DNA of 64,000 bases from an uncultured Clostridia bacterium. Its GTDB lineage: Bacteria; Bacillota; Clostridia; Oscillospirales; Acutalibacteraceae. Of this stretch, positions 1 through 8,447 are shown in pieces. Position numbers and translations under genes: made by a program. Position 1 is the first letter of the stretch. Each line of letters starts with the position of its first letter. The stretch covers positions 1 to 64,000 of the forward strand of contig CAMMVF010000005.1 in assembly GCA_946500295.1 (NCBI GenBank), read 5' to 3'. Below the pieces are notes generated by a model, which saw only the letters and a program-made list of their open reading frames with translations, did not search any database and was not told the DNA's origin.

Positions 1-61
1 AAAAAATTTAAAATTTTTTCATTTTAGGGCTTGACTTTTATTTGCAGGACTCCTGATGACA

Positions 62-94
62 ATTTCTACTCACGCACCTCATGCGAGGTGCGAC
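62..94 (-). CRISPR. Single type I-C CRISPR repeat (array without visible spacers)
   Basis: Read on the minus strand, this 33-base unit starts GTCGCACCTCGCATG and ends TGCGTGAGTAGAAAT. It contains a CGCACCT/AGGTGCG stem and the GAAAT end typical of type I-C repeats. It lies just past cas2, where the array of such loci normally begins. A normal 33-37 base spacer would put the next repeat at about 20-28, but bases 1-61 hold only A/T-rich sequence with no second repeat. The array is therefore reduced to one repeat, or interrupted, as far as this window shows. Orientation is inferred from the cas operon. Confidence 0.8.
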
Positions 95-306
95 AGCAAA
101 ATATTGTATTTGTTTGCGGTCGCACTACAGCATAAGGAGGACTAATAATTTAAAATTCCGTGTAGGAAATATAAATTCAAAAATTTATCTATTTTTACAC
201 CAAAATTATGGCGAAGGGCATGGGATTATTGAAATTAACTGCGGTTCGCCAAAATAGAGAAAAATACCATAAGCAGTTAACAGGGAAGGTTAATTTACTT
301 TGCTTC
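95..306 (-). promoter_or_regulatory. Putative CRISPR leader
   Basis: This A/T-rich, gene-free stretch lies between the cas2 stop and the repeat, which is the standard leader position in a type I-C locus. No promoter was resolved with confidence. The call rests on position and composition. Confidence 0.5.
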
Positions 307-600
307 TCAGTTAATTATCAAAACTCCCTCAGGGTCATAGCTTTTTTTAGCTCCTACATGTTCAACTCTGCGTTTCCAGTTATTTCCCAGATAGTAAAAC
401 CTCAAGCTGTCCTTTTCCTTATCCATAAGCTTCAAAAGCCTGTCTTTCAGCTTTAGAAATGTAGAATAATCAAGGTCTGCCTCAAATACAGAGTTTTGAA
501 CCCTCTGTGCGTGATTTTGACATTCCTTCGCTATCTTCCGAAGCCTTGTGCTTCCGGCTTTATCAGCAGTGGATACATCATAGCTAATAATTACCATCAT
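307..600 (-). CDS. cas2: CRISPR-associated endoribonuclease Cas2
   Basis: Cas2 is the small ferredoxin-fold partner of Cas1 in the spacer-integration complex. The 97-residue product has the usual Cas2 length and begins MMVIISYDVST, with the conserved first strand and Asp. It is basic in the middle and ends in a short strand. It is the last gene of the cas operon, 10 bases after cas1 on the same strand and next to the leader/repeat. The second Met may be the true start. Nothing in it suggests decay. Confidence 0.93.
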   Translation of the reverse strand: MMVIISYDVSTADKAGSTRLRKIAKECQNHAQRVQNSVFEADLDYSTFLKLKDRLLKLMDKEKDSLRFYYLGNNWKRRVEHVGAKKSYDPEGVLIIN

Positions 601-610
601 AAGGCTTCAC

Positions 611-1633
611 CTACTTGTTTAAAAAGCACGGGTATTCCTCAATGTCTCCTCTTACATATTTTGCAAGAAGATTGCTTTGAACATAGGGAATCAAACCGAA
701 GGGGATTTTTTGCTTGAGGTAGGGGTGAAGATAATCCGAACGTTTTTTCTCCTGCCATTTTGTCAAAACCTTTTTTCTGCCGTCATCGTTTAGCCAGACA
801 GCGCCAGAGACTTGCCTGTCAAAATCGTCCTTGCCGATTATCTGCAAATTAATTAAGGTAAGTACAAATCTTTCAGCCAAGCACCTGCACTCTTCTATCA
901 AGTCGCAGGCAAGAGAAACCCTGCCACTTCTCAAAGTGTGACAATAGCCGATATAGCTGTCAAGCCCGACCGCTTCAAGCGCTGCGGCAAATTCGTTGGT
1001 GAAAAGAGTATATACGAATGACAATACTGCGTTTACCGGATCTAAGGGAGGTCGCTTTGAGCGGTACTCGAAGCTGAGAGAAACTCGCTTGTTCGTAATG
1101 AGCTTTCCGAAAATCGAAAAATAGCTCCTAGCGCAATTTCCCTCAATTCCTATTAGCTGTTCTATATTTTGGGTATTGTATAGCTGTTGAACGCCTTCTG
1201 ACAGTGCAGTCATTGCGCTGATAATTTCCCCATCCTCTCTGAGCTGCGGATTGTCGTGCAAAGTCCTCTTTATAAGCTGGCGTGTATTTACCAGCTTGGC
1301 GGCTATTGTGTTTTGAGCCAAAGTCAAACCATCATTCCTAAAGCGGTCTATCTGGGCAACTCTTAAAAAGACATTGCCTTTTGTCTCTCCACACACCTTA
1401 GCTAAAAATTTGCCCTGCGGCGAAATAAAGCTAATCGGAATCGTCTTGCTCACACATTTTCCCATCAAGGCGGGCGAACATCCGAGATAATTAAAGCAGA
1501 CTATATTTTCTATATTGTCAAAAGGAATCCTCAGACGTACCTCGTTTTCAACCTTGCAAATGAGATTCTCTCCGTCTAGGGTCAGGTAGGCGTCTTCGTT
1601 TGTGATATAGATTGTATTAAGCAGCTTTCTCAT
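611..1633 (-). CDS. cas1: CRISPR-associated integrase Cas1 (type I-C)
   Basis: Cas1 is the metal-dependent integrase that inserts prespacers at the leader end. The start at 1633 (MRKLLNTIYITNEDAY) gives 340 residues, normal for I-C Cas1. Its ATG overlaps the cas4 TGA (ATGA at 1630-1633), indicating translational coupling. A reading frame open to 1702 would add 23 unsupported residues. The N-terminal beta domain precedes a helical catalytic domain with an acidic NAVLSFVYTLFTNEFAAALEAVGLDS-type region (split here: NAVLSFVYT, then AAALEAVGLDS). The gene is intact. Confidence 0.93.
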   Translation of the reverse strand: MRKLLNTIYITNEDAYLTLDGENLICKVENEVRLRIPFDNIENIVCFNYLGCSPALMGKCVSKTIPISFISPQGKFLAKVCGETKGNVFLRVAQIDRFRNDGLTLAQNTIAAKLVNTRQLIKRTLHDNPQLREDGEIISAMTALSEGVQQLYNTQNIEQLIGIEGNCARSYFSIFGKLITNKRVSLSFEYRSKRPPLDPVNAVLSFVYTLFTNEFAAALEAVGLDSYIGYCHTLRSGRVSLACDLIEECRCLAERFVLTLINLQIIGKDDFDRQVSGAVWLNDDGRKKVLTKWQEKKRSDYLHPYLKQKIPFGLIPYVQSNLLAKYVRGDIEEYPCFLNK

Positions 1634-2298
1634 ACTCTGTCCTCCGCCAATTCCTCTATTTCTCTGCGTATGCTTATGGGAGTTTTTATCCTTGGCATGC
1701 AAACATCTTTAAAAGAACAGCCGCTGCATTTTTGTCGCTTAGGTTTTTCGGGGATTTTCCCATTTTTCAAATATTGCCTCATTTTCTCGAGGATATCCTC
1801 AAGGGCGATTAAATATTCCTCTTGCTTTTCTCTGAGTGGCAGCTTGACTCTCTTTTTGATATCCGCATAATAAATCACAGTATCGCAGTCGCAGTTAAAA
1901 ACATAGTCCGTACAGAGTTTTTGAGCAAAGACCTGCATTGAATCGTCAAAGTTAAAATTCTGATTTTGCGGAGCAGTGGGCTTGTACTCTACTATGCAAA
2001 GCTTGTATTTTTCGCAGCTGTCATCAACTGTACAGCCGTCCTTGTCCGGAGTTGCCTCTATGCAGTCTGTCTTGCCGTATAGCCCTAGATCGTCATTGTA
2101 TACCCATAAGTCGGTAAAAACTTTCTTGCCTCTGCTGATATAGCTGCTTTCGGGATTATGTACTCTCTCATGCATTAGCTGTGCTTTGGTGACGAAGTAA
2201 TTTTCAGCCCAAACCCTTCCTATCTCTACCAGCCCCCAGCGGTGGGGGCAGTAGAGATAGTGCTGAATACTGCGAATTGCTATTGATACATTATCCAT
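1630..2298 (-). CDS. cas4: CRISPR-associated exonuclease Cas4
   Basis: Cas4 trims and selects prespacers by PAM before Cas1-Cas2 integrates them. The 222-residue protein has an N-terminal Cys (YCPHRW) and a C-terminal cluster CSGCSFKDVC, together the four-cysteine Fe-S signature of Cas4. The RecB-like nuclease core lies between them, with Asp in GKTDCIEA and the VEYKP motif. It sits 2 bases after cas7 and overlaps cas1 by 4 bases. The gene is complete. Confidence 0.92.
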   Translation of the reverse strand: MDNVSIAIRSIQHYLYCPHRWGLVEIGRVWAENYFVTKAQLMHERVHNPESSYISRGKKVFTDLWVYNDDLGLYGKTDCIEATPDKDGCTVDDSCEKYKLCIVEYKPTAPQNQNFNFDDSMQVFAQKLCTDYVFNCDCDTVIYYADIKKRVKLPLREKQEEYLIALEDILEKMRQYLKNGKIPEKPKRQKCSGCSFKDVCMPRIKTPISIRREIEELAEDRV

Positions 2299-2300
2299 GG

Positions 2301-3167
2301 CTAGATTTTGGATATGAACTCAACGCCATGAGGCATATTTTCGTCCACTATGATATCATAGTCATTAAATTGCCTTGGAACCTCTACCTCATCCTTTTCC
2401 TTGACAACGATTTTGTCAAAGAGAATATGAGACGGGCAGTTGCCGAGGAGGGATTCGTGCTTGAATACATATAGCCTTCTCATGCACATCTTGCCCCTTG
2501 CCGCACTGTGGTCGTGCTCAAACATGTTTATTATAGCTTCCCACAGCAGTTCAACATCCTCGTCACTCAGCCCAGTGACCTTATCAGCCAAAGCTGCCGA
2601 TATATATCCCTCTGCTCTGTACAGAGCGTAAGGAATAATGGTCTTTTTTCCCATCTCGGTCTCTCCGCCTTTTTGCTGTCTGTCCTCTGTAGTACGAGCC
2701 TGACGGGTAATGGTCACGTCCTCCTGATAAATCTCTGAAATGCTTCTTGCAAAGTTTATCTGTACGGGACCTCTTACTATGCCGCAGGGGTCGTCGCCGG
2801 TTGACATTACTGCGCCGAAGGCTCTCACATCGTAGTAGTTGCGGCACATGTAGTCTCTGGCTGTTTTTTCATCGGCGGGATTCTTTTTCTTGTTTTTACC
2901 CGTTGTCAGCCCCTCGGCTTCATATGCCTCGGTGAATTTTGTGTTGAGCGCCTTATCGGGCTTGATTAAAATATTGTAGCCCGGCTCGCCACCCTTAGCC
3001 AGCTCTATGTAATTTCTTATCTTTCTCTTTAAGCACACATCGGTAACATAACCGTGATTGCTTTCCGGGTCTACTCTCGGTGCATTGCCTGCGTCGGGGT
3101 CGCCGTTTGGGTTGCCGTTTTCTACGTCGAATATCATCACGAACTCATATCTGTTTTGAATAGCCAT
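2301..3167 (-). CDS. cas7: Cascade backbone protein Cas7 (Csd2, type I-C)
   Basis: Cas7 forms the crRNA-binding filament of the I-C Cascade. The 288-residue protein starts with the Csd2-typical MIFDVENGNPNGDPDAGN segment and keeps a GAVMSTGDDPCGIVRGPVQ-like central loop region (GAVMS near residue 118). Length and motifs fit type I-C and not I-B or I-E. Two bases separate it from cas8c upstream and two from cas4 downstream. It is intact although cas3 is broken, which matters for the regulatory RNA proposed upstream. Confidence 0.94.
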   Translation of the reverse strand: MAIQNRYEFVMIFDVENGNPNGDPDAGNAPRVDPESNHGYVTDVCLKRKIRNYIELAKGGEPGYNILIKPDKALNTKFTEAYEAEGLTTGKNKKKNPADEKTARDYMCRNYYDVRAFGAVMSTGDDPCGIVRGPVQINFARSISEIYQEDVTITRQARTTEDRQQKGGETEMGKKTIIPYALYRAEGYISAALADKVTGLSDEDVELLWEAIINMFEHDHSAARGKMCMRRLYVFKHESLLGNCPSHILFDKIVVKEKDEVEVPRQFNDYDIIVDENMPHGVEFISKI

Positions 3168-3169
3168 AA

Positions 3170-5014
3170 TTATTTATCCTCCTCTGAATTTATAACTTCG
3201 TCTGTTTGCTTATCCTTTTTTCTGTACAATTCCTCTCGTTGCTGATAGTAGCCGATAATGAACTTGCCCTGCTCTTTTAGAGAGAGTCTATTCGGGTATT
3301 CTTTATCGAGCTTATCGTTGATTTCTCCCATTAGGCGGTTATAGAAAGCCTCGCTTTTGGGTTTGCCTGAACCTAATTTCTTCAGGTGGTTTTGAGCAAG
3401 CTTTTCAAGCCTTGGGAATATTAACGCCGGTCTTGAAACTGCGCTGGCAAAGTACGCATCCTTGATAGTTCTGTTTAAATCGCCGAGAGCGTCAGTCTGG
3501 AGCTTTTCCAGTGCGGCAAACAGCCTGCCGCACAGATAAGCCGGATTTTTGTTTTCTAAATCGAGAGCCAATTCAATTTCCTCCTTTTTGTTCTTTATTC
3601 TTGTACTTCGGTTTACACAGGCTTTGATTATTCCTGCTCTGGTTCGGTTTACATATCGGTCGGTCTTTACCCTGAGGACTATCGTTGCAAGCAAGAAATT
3701 TGGGTATTCGCTGCCGTTGACTATCGACTCAAATATCTTTGCAACTAAGGCTGGGTCAGGATTTTTATCTTTTTGATGTGGGGACGCCATTTCATTTTTT
3801 ATGAAATAAAGTGGCACGCTTTTGAAGTTGTCGCCAATCTGCAAATCACTTTGATGCTGGGCTATATTCTGCATCAGCTGACCGAACCGTTTCCTGTAGA
3901 TAAATTTCTGCGACAGCCGCCCCGAATTGGGTTTCAGTCCGACTATGTAAAAATCTACATTTTCGTCTATATCTCTTTCTGATAACAGCTTCTGTGGGTT
4001 GATGCTTCCCGTCCTCGCCTCCTTTGCCATCTGTTCAAGTATCTTCTGAGCTCCGTCTGCGTCAATTTTTTTCTCATCCTCTTTATTCTCATCTTCAAAA
4101 AGGAATAAGCTTACGATCTCGGATTCAGTTTCATCCTTATCGGGGTCTGCCGCCCAGTAAACTATCTTGATATCATCAAGATTTGAGCGGTGATTTCTGC
4201 TGCTGAGGAGATAATTCAGCGCCTCAGTGTATTTTTTCATAGCGGTATTTGAGATGTTTGAATTATAGGATTGCTCATTGCCGTATGAAGCAAACGACGG
4301 CTTATCAAAAGAAACTAAAAGCGATCCCGTGGAGTTGAACCCCTTTATCTTGTTGTGAATCCTTGCTATTGGTTCTATTTCTCCGCTTACGGCGCATTGT
4401 GAGGTTACGTCGTTCTCCGAGGGCTTGTTACGCTCTGAGTAAATGCTCTCCCACCTTGATTTTATCCCGGAATCCTCGTGAAGTCTTGCGATATCACCAG
4501 CAAGTCCAATGGCAAAGCCGGAGGTGGTCAGGTTTTTTCCAAGCTCTAAAAGGTGCGGATTTTCACATTCGTCCTCGGGTATCCAGTTTTTCAGAAATTC
4601 CCTGTAGGCGTTCACCACAGGCGAGTTAAGTCCGTCTATAAGTTTCAGGTTTTCCTCCACCAAAAGCTTATGCGATTTCCTCGCCTTGTCGGTTCTGTCG
4701 TCAGGGGAGAGGTGGTCCTTGTCAAAATTCAGCCCGAACAGATAAAGTGGTCGGTGCTCGACGAAGTTAGCGTCAATTCCGGGTTTTTCCGTCCTCTTTG
4801 GCATAATAACTTTCCGAGGAATGAATGTGATTTTTTCCTTGCCCTTTTTAGTTAAAGTGGTTATCTTTTCCTGACAGTCTACAATACTGTCTATTTTCCC
4901 CTCGGGCGTCAGGTTGACTATATAGCGGATATCTACCAAGGAATAACCGTCGGGGAGAACTCTCCCGCTTTTTGCAAGGATGTCGTAGTAATTGCAAAGC
5001 GAGCTTATCAGCAT
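3170..5014 (-). CDS. cas8c: Cascade large subunit Cas8c (Csd1)
   Basis: Cas8c recognises the PAM and, in I-C, also provides an internally started small subunit (Cas11). The 614-residue product begins MLISSLCNYYDILAKSGRV, as Csd1 proteins do, and carries the GLAGDIARLHEDS-like and YGNEQSYNSNIS-like conserved blocks. The C-terminal part (about residue 490 on) is helical and is where a Cas11 start would be expected; I did not resolve an internal ribosome site. Its first 7 bases overlap the cas5 end. The reading frame is intact. Confidence 0.93.
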   Translation of the reverse strand: MLISSLCNYYDILAKSGRVLPDGYSLVDIRYIVNLTPEGKIDSIVDCQEKITTLTKKGKEKITFIPRKVIMPKRTEKPGIDANFVEHRPLYLFGLNFDKDHLSPDDRTDKARKSHKLLVEENLKLIDGLNSPVVNAYREFLKNWIPEDECENPHLLELGKNLTTSGFAIGLAGDIARLHEDSGIKSRWESIYSERNKPSENDVTSQCAVSGEIEPIARIHNKIKGFNSTGSLLVSFDKPSFASYGNEQSYNSNISNTAMKKYTEALNYLLSSRNHRSNLDDIKIVYWAADPDKDETESEIVSLFLFEDENKEDEKKIDADGAQKILEQMAKEARTGSINPQKLLSERDIDENVDFYIVGLKPNSGRLSQKFIYRKRFGQLMQNIAQHQSDLQIGDNFKSVPLYFIKNEMASPHQKDKNPDPALVAKIFESIVNGSEYPNFLLATIVLRVKTDRYVNRTRAGIIKACVNRSTRIKNKKEEIELALDLENKNPAYLCGRLFAALEKLQTDALGDLNRTIKDAYFASAVSRPALIFPRLEKLAQNHLKKLGSGKPKSEAFYNRLMGEINDKLDKEYPNRLSLKEQGKFIIGYYQQREELYRKKDKQTDEVINSEEDK

Positions 5015-5736
5015 TTCATCGCCCCCCTGTACTGTCCAACGTCTATAACTCCGCCTATCATGTGAGGGCGGTAGTAAACTGTCGTAGCCTTGTCCGAAAA
5101 CTTTGGATTCTGCCAGTCTCCGTTTACAGGCTTGCCGCCGTCGGCAAATCTGACTGCATAGGTCATAAAGCCCAAATCAACATCCCCCAGCGAGAGCACC
5201 TGAGGACTGATTTTGCTCAGGTCGAAGTCATCGACTAGCTCAATCCTCCTGACCGGGAACTCAGCACAACCAAGACAGGGTGTGCGGAAATACTGACCGT
5301 TTTCGAGCCTGCGCTTGATTATGCAGTAGTGCTTGTCCTCGGTTTCGTCCTGGTTTTCACTTTTAAGCCCGGTGAGCTCGAAGTGAAACTGAACTCCGTA
5401 GCGCACGTCTTTGAGAACCATAGCCGCCCTCTGGCTTCTGCTTTCGGCTGTGTAGATGCAGGGGTCAGCTCCCTTGCTCTTCATCTGGTTTTTAACGGCA
5501 CTGTACATTACTTTGTCCTTTACCTCGTTACGGCGTATGTTGATGAAATTTACCGGGTTGAAGACGATGATTTTATCAATCACATACCTTATCGCAGGCT
5601 TCCAGTATACGCTTTTGAGCAGACCCTCAAGAGCCGATGGGGTAGGGGCGTCATAGCTGACTCTTTCCACCTTCATCTCTGGGCGAGTAAAACAGGCATA
5701 GTCGCCCTCGATAATTACCTTAAAACCGTAGCTCAT
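5008..5736 (-). CDS. cas5: Cas5d crRNA-processing endoribonuclease
   Basis: In type I-C, Cas5d replaces Cas6: it cuts the repeat hairpin and stays on the 5' handle of the crRNA. The 242-residue protein has the Cas5d block VSYDAPTPSALEGLL followed by Y44 in SVYWKPAIR, the position of the catalytic tyrosine known for Cas5d. It overlaps cas8c by 7 bases and begins 18 bases after the displaced cas3 stop. It is intact, so the locus could still process a repeat-containing RNA. Confidence 0.93.
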   Translation of the reverse strand: MSYGFKVIIEGDYACFTRPEMKVERVSYDAPTPSALEGLLKSVYWKPAIRYVIDKIIVFNPVNFINIRRNEVKDKVMYSAVKNQMKSKGADPCIYTAESRSQRAAMVLKDVRYGVQFHFELTGLKSENQDETEDKHYCIIKRRLENGQYFRTPCLGCAEFPVRRIELVDDFDLSKISPQVLSLGDVDLGFMTYAVRFADGGKPVNGDWQNPKFSDKATTVYYRPHMIGGVIDVGQYRGAMKC

Positions 5737-5754
5737 ATTTTTCCTCCTTTACGT

Positions 5755-7976
5755 TTAATTTATATAGATGTCTTTTCCCTCGAATTTTACGCCGAGGTTC
5801 TCGTCGTAATACTCATGGTTGGTAAGACAGAATATACCGCTGTCAAAATCATTTATTACACCCTGAGTCGCCAATTTTTCAAACTCATAACGCTTTACCG
5901 AGAAGCAGTATTTTTGCAGCTTCCTTGTGCTTACTTTTGCGCCGAATCGCAGAGCGTCAATGAGCTTTGCGCTATTTTCATCTCTTGGGACGGCAACCGA
6001 GATTGTGTTGTTCTCGATGATTTCAAACTTTTCTGCATATGTCCTGAAATTGATTGCGTTAAGCTGCTTAGATTCATTGCTTATCGAGTTTGCAGTTAGC
6101 TTGTCTCTTTCTACGAAGAACAGCTTTCATAGTATTCTGCTATACTCTCAGGGCAGGAGATATCCTGATATCTGTTAATTAAGCCCTTGGTGATATTTGC
6201 TCTTTCATCTTGAGAGGGAATTTTAACTCCCTCTAAGGTGAATATGAACACCTCCGCATTCTTCCTCTTGCCCTCTCGGTTACAGCGCCCTCCGGACTGC
6301 AAAATGCTGTCAAGTCCGCTAAGCTCTCTGAATACACAGTAAAAATCCAAATCCACTCCGGCCTCGATAAGCGAGGTTGAAACCACGGTAATCCGCCTGT
6401 CGTCCGGCACATTTTCAAGGTTCGGATAATCCTTCTCAAGCTTTTGGAGCTCGAGCTTGATTTCGTCTATTATTCTCTTCCTGTCAAATGCCGTCATATA
6501 GGTGGACAGATGATAGCGCTTGCCCGGGCAAGCTTGATACAGCTTTCTCGCCTGTGCTCTGCTGTTTACAACAATGAGGCTGGAAGGGGAGAGAGAAGCC
6601 TTGGTTATTAAGCTCTCCTCGCTTATCTCGCCGATATTCACATAGGAGCATTTGTTGAACTTGTAAAACTCTGAGGTGTTGCTCACCAAGTCGGCAATTT
6701 TGCTGTTTTGCATTGCGTACTGTGAAATTAAGCTTTTGAAGTCTGGCATGGTGGCGGTCAAAAAGACCGCCTCACTGTTCAAGTATTTTGTTATATAGGA
6801 AATTGCCCGAAGGCAGGGCTGGAGGTAGTTCCTTGGCATTAAATGAGCTTCGTCAAATACAAGCACACTGTCGGCCATGTTGTGGAGCTTCCTCAGTTTG
6901 CCCCTTTTATTTGCGTAAATCGACTCGAAAAACTGCACCGCAGTCGTAATAATTAGCTGAGCGTCCCAGTTTTCTGCCGCCAGCTTGGCGATTTCACCGT
7001 AGCCCTTGGAGCTGTCCTTGGTATCGTCGAGCTCATCGTATGAGAAGGTTGACTGATGCCTGAGAATATCGGCGCAGCCGGTAAACAACGAGCTGAACTC
7101 CTCTGCGGTCTGGTCGATAATGCTGTTGTAGGGAATTATGTATATAATTCTTTTCTTGCCGGTTTTAATAGCCCTCTCCAGTGCAAATTTAATACTGCAC
7201 AAGGTTTTGCCGCTTCCCGTCGGCATATTCATCAGATAAATCTCAGAATCAAGCTCACTCTTCTCAAACACCTGATTTTGGAGCACAGCTCTGGTCTTTT
7301 GTAAATCTGTTTTCGGAGTGAAGGCTGCAAGCCGTGAGTTTACCCTTTCAAGACAAGCTTCAAAGTCTGCGCTCAGGCTTCGCTCGGTCTTGCCGCTAGT
7401 AAATTCGGCAGTGTCGAGCGAGTCAGCATCCGTCAGACATGAAAAGCAGTACCTCGTGAAAAAGGCGAATTTTTCAATCACCTGATCTCCGGTAGTGCAG
7501 TCTGAACTGAGATAGACTTGAAACTCTCGCTCGTCAAGCTGGGGAAGACGAATCTCACTTTTATATTTGGAAAAGTCCTCAAGTTCCTTTTGAAGCCTTC
7601 CTCTTAAAGTGGGCATATCGGGGGTATCGTTCGGTGCCGCCTCACCGTCGGGGATTCCACTGTGATGACCCGCTATGCAATAGCTCATCATAAGCCCAAG
7701 CGATTTACCGTATTCCTGCTTTGCCGCCAAAGCTCCGCAGGTGGAATGGTCAACCTGCAAGGCTGCGCCGTCAATCTTCCTTTGAAATGAGGGCTGGTAC
7801 TTACCCACATCGTGTAAAAGCCCCATTGCGCCTACGATTCCCTTAAGCTTTGGTACAGCAAATTCCTCAGCCAGCTTAGCTGTGTCCTCATTGTGTTGCT
7901 TTACGGTTTGAATGTCGATGGTGTTTCCCTGCTCATCAGTTTTTACATGAGCCTTGTAAATTTTTTCGTCAGTCAT
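5755..7976 (-). pseudogene. cas3: Cas3 helicase-nuclease, interrupted by a -1 frameshift
   Basis: Cas3 is recruited by Cascade to nick and unwind target DNA. The main frame (6111-7976, 621 residues) has an N-terminal HD nuclease domain (LLHDVGK, GHHSG) and a superfamily 2 helicase: Walker A MPTGSGKT, DEAH box VFDEAHLM, TATMP and QSGGRCNR. It stops at SIAEYYESCSS. The missing C-terminal part continues in the -1 frame directly after YYE (KLFFVERDKLTANS...) and ends ...EGKDIYIN at 5755. One extra A at the GAAAG run near 6124-6127 would restore about 740 residues, the normal size. This could be a real mutation, a sequencing error or programmed slippage. The N-terminal 621 residues keep both catalytic domains, but the C-terminal domain is lost. 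Confidence 0.88.
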
Positions 7977-8058
7977 ATATTTCCTCTTTTCATTTTAATT
8001 TTACACACTTCATCTGTACAAATACTAAGTTTGATTGCCTAAAGTTTACATAGAGTTT

Positions 8059-8119
8059 CAGAGCTAAGAGAATTGCTCACAAAAACAATAATAGTTATAA
8101 TCATTGAAGTTTAGCTCTG
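8059..8119 (-). promoter_or_regulatory. Inverted repeat in the cas3 5' leader
   Basis: CAGAGCTAA (8059-8067) and TTAGCTCTG (8111-8119) are a perfect 9-base inverted repeat. They lie between the predicted cas transcription start and the cas3 start codon. The arms could form an RNA stem or a protein-binding site. The role is unknown. Confidence 0.45.
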
Positions 8120-8129
8120 ATTGAAATTA

Positions 8130-8158
8130 ATTATAACATGATATTAGTGCGATGTAAA
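8130..8158 (-). promoter_or_regulatory. Probable cas operon promoter
   Basis: On the minus strand TTTACA (8153-8158) and TATAAT (8130-8135) are separated by exactly 17 bases. The predicted start near 8123 leaves a leader of about 145 bases before cas3. Confidence 0.6.
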
Positions 8159-8347
8159 CAAAAAACAACAAAGTATAGTACAAATTGTATGATAAAGCGA
8201 TTATGTGTACTTGTTTTGGAACATCTTTAATTTTTGGCTGTCAATATGGCTTAAATAAATTGATTTAACAGCAATAACGGTGTAGATTATGTGTGTGGGC
8301 TAGTTTCAAATATTCACTGTTCTATATTTAAGCTACACCTTACGGAT

Positions 8348-8376
8348 AATATAACATGTTTAATATTGAATGTCTA
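8348..8376 (-). promoter_or_regulatory. Minus-strand promoter under the guide-matching site
   Basis: TAGACA (8371-8376) and TATATT (8348-8353) on the minus strand are 17 bases apart. The transcript would start near 8341 and run towards cas3. It is either a second cas promoter or the promoter of a separate small RNA: GGTGTAG/CTACACC arms lie at 8333-8339 and 8279-8285, and a U-rich run sits near 8160-8170. No convincing protein is encoded between 8341 and 7977. Confidence 0.5.
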
Positions 8377-8392
8377 CCCCTACAATATTTAA
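8359..8392 (-). promoter_or_regulatory. Protospacer-like target of the crRNA-like RNA
   Basis: Read on the minus strand from 8392, the first 17 bases (TTAAATATTGTAGGGGT) are identical to the guide at 8510-8526. They are preceded by CTC at 8395-8393, compatible with the YYC/TTC PAMs reported for type I-C. A full-length R-loop of about 34 bases would cover the -35 box and most of the spacer of the promoter at 8348-8376, so bound Cascade would block it. Matching is weak after base 17. Confidence 0.6.
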
Positions 8393-8412
8393 GAGAATGA
8401 ATTTAATAAAAT

Positions 8413-8441
8413 TTGATTTAACTATTGTTTTGATATATAAT
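8413..8441 (+). promoter_or_regulatory. Promoter of the crRNA-like RNA
   Basis: TTGATT (8413-8418) and TATAAT (8436-8441) are separated by 17 bases on the plus strand. The predicted start is near 8448. The promoter is divergent from the one at 8348-8376. Confidence 0.65.
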
Positions 8442-8447
8442 TTTATT

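Noticed and set aside
5329-6099. A 256-codon plus-strand reading frame
   Set aside because: It is antisense to cas5 and to the displaced cas3 tail, has no ribosome site and no recognisable motif.
8051-8120. GTTTCAGAGCTA resembling a type II crRNA/tracrRNA anti-repeat
   Set aside because: There is no cas9 in the window, the likeness is limited to a few bases, and the sequence is explained as a simple inverted repeat in the cas3 leader.
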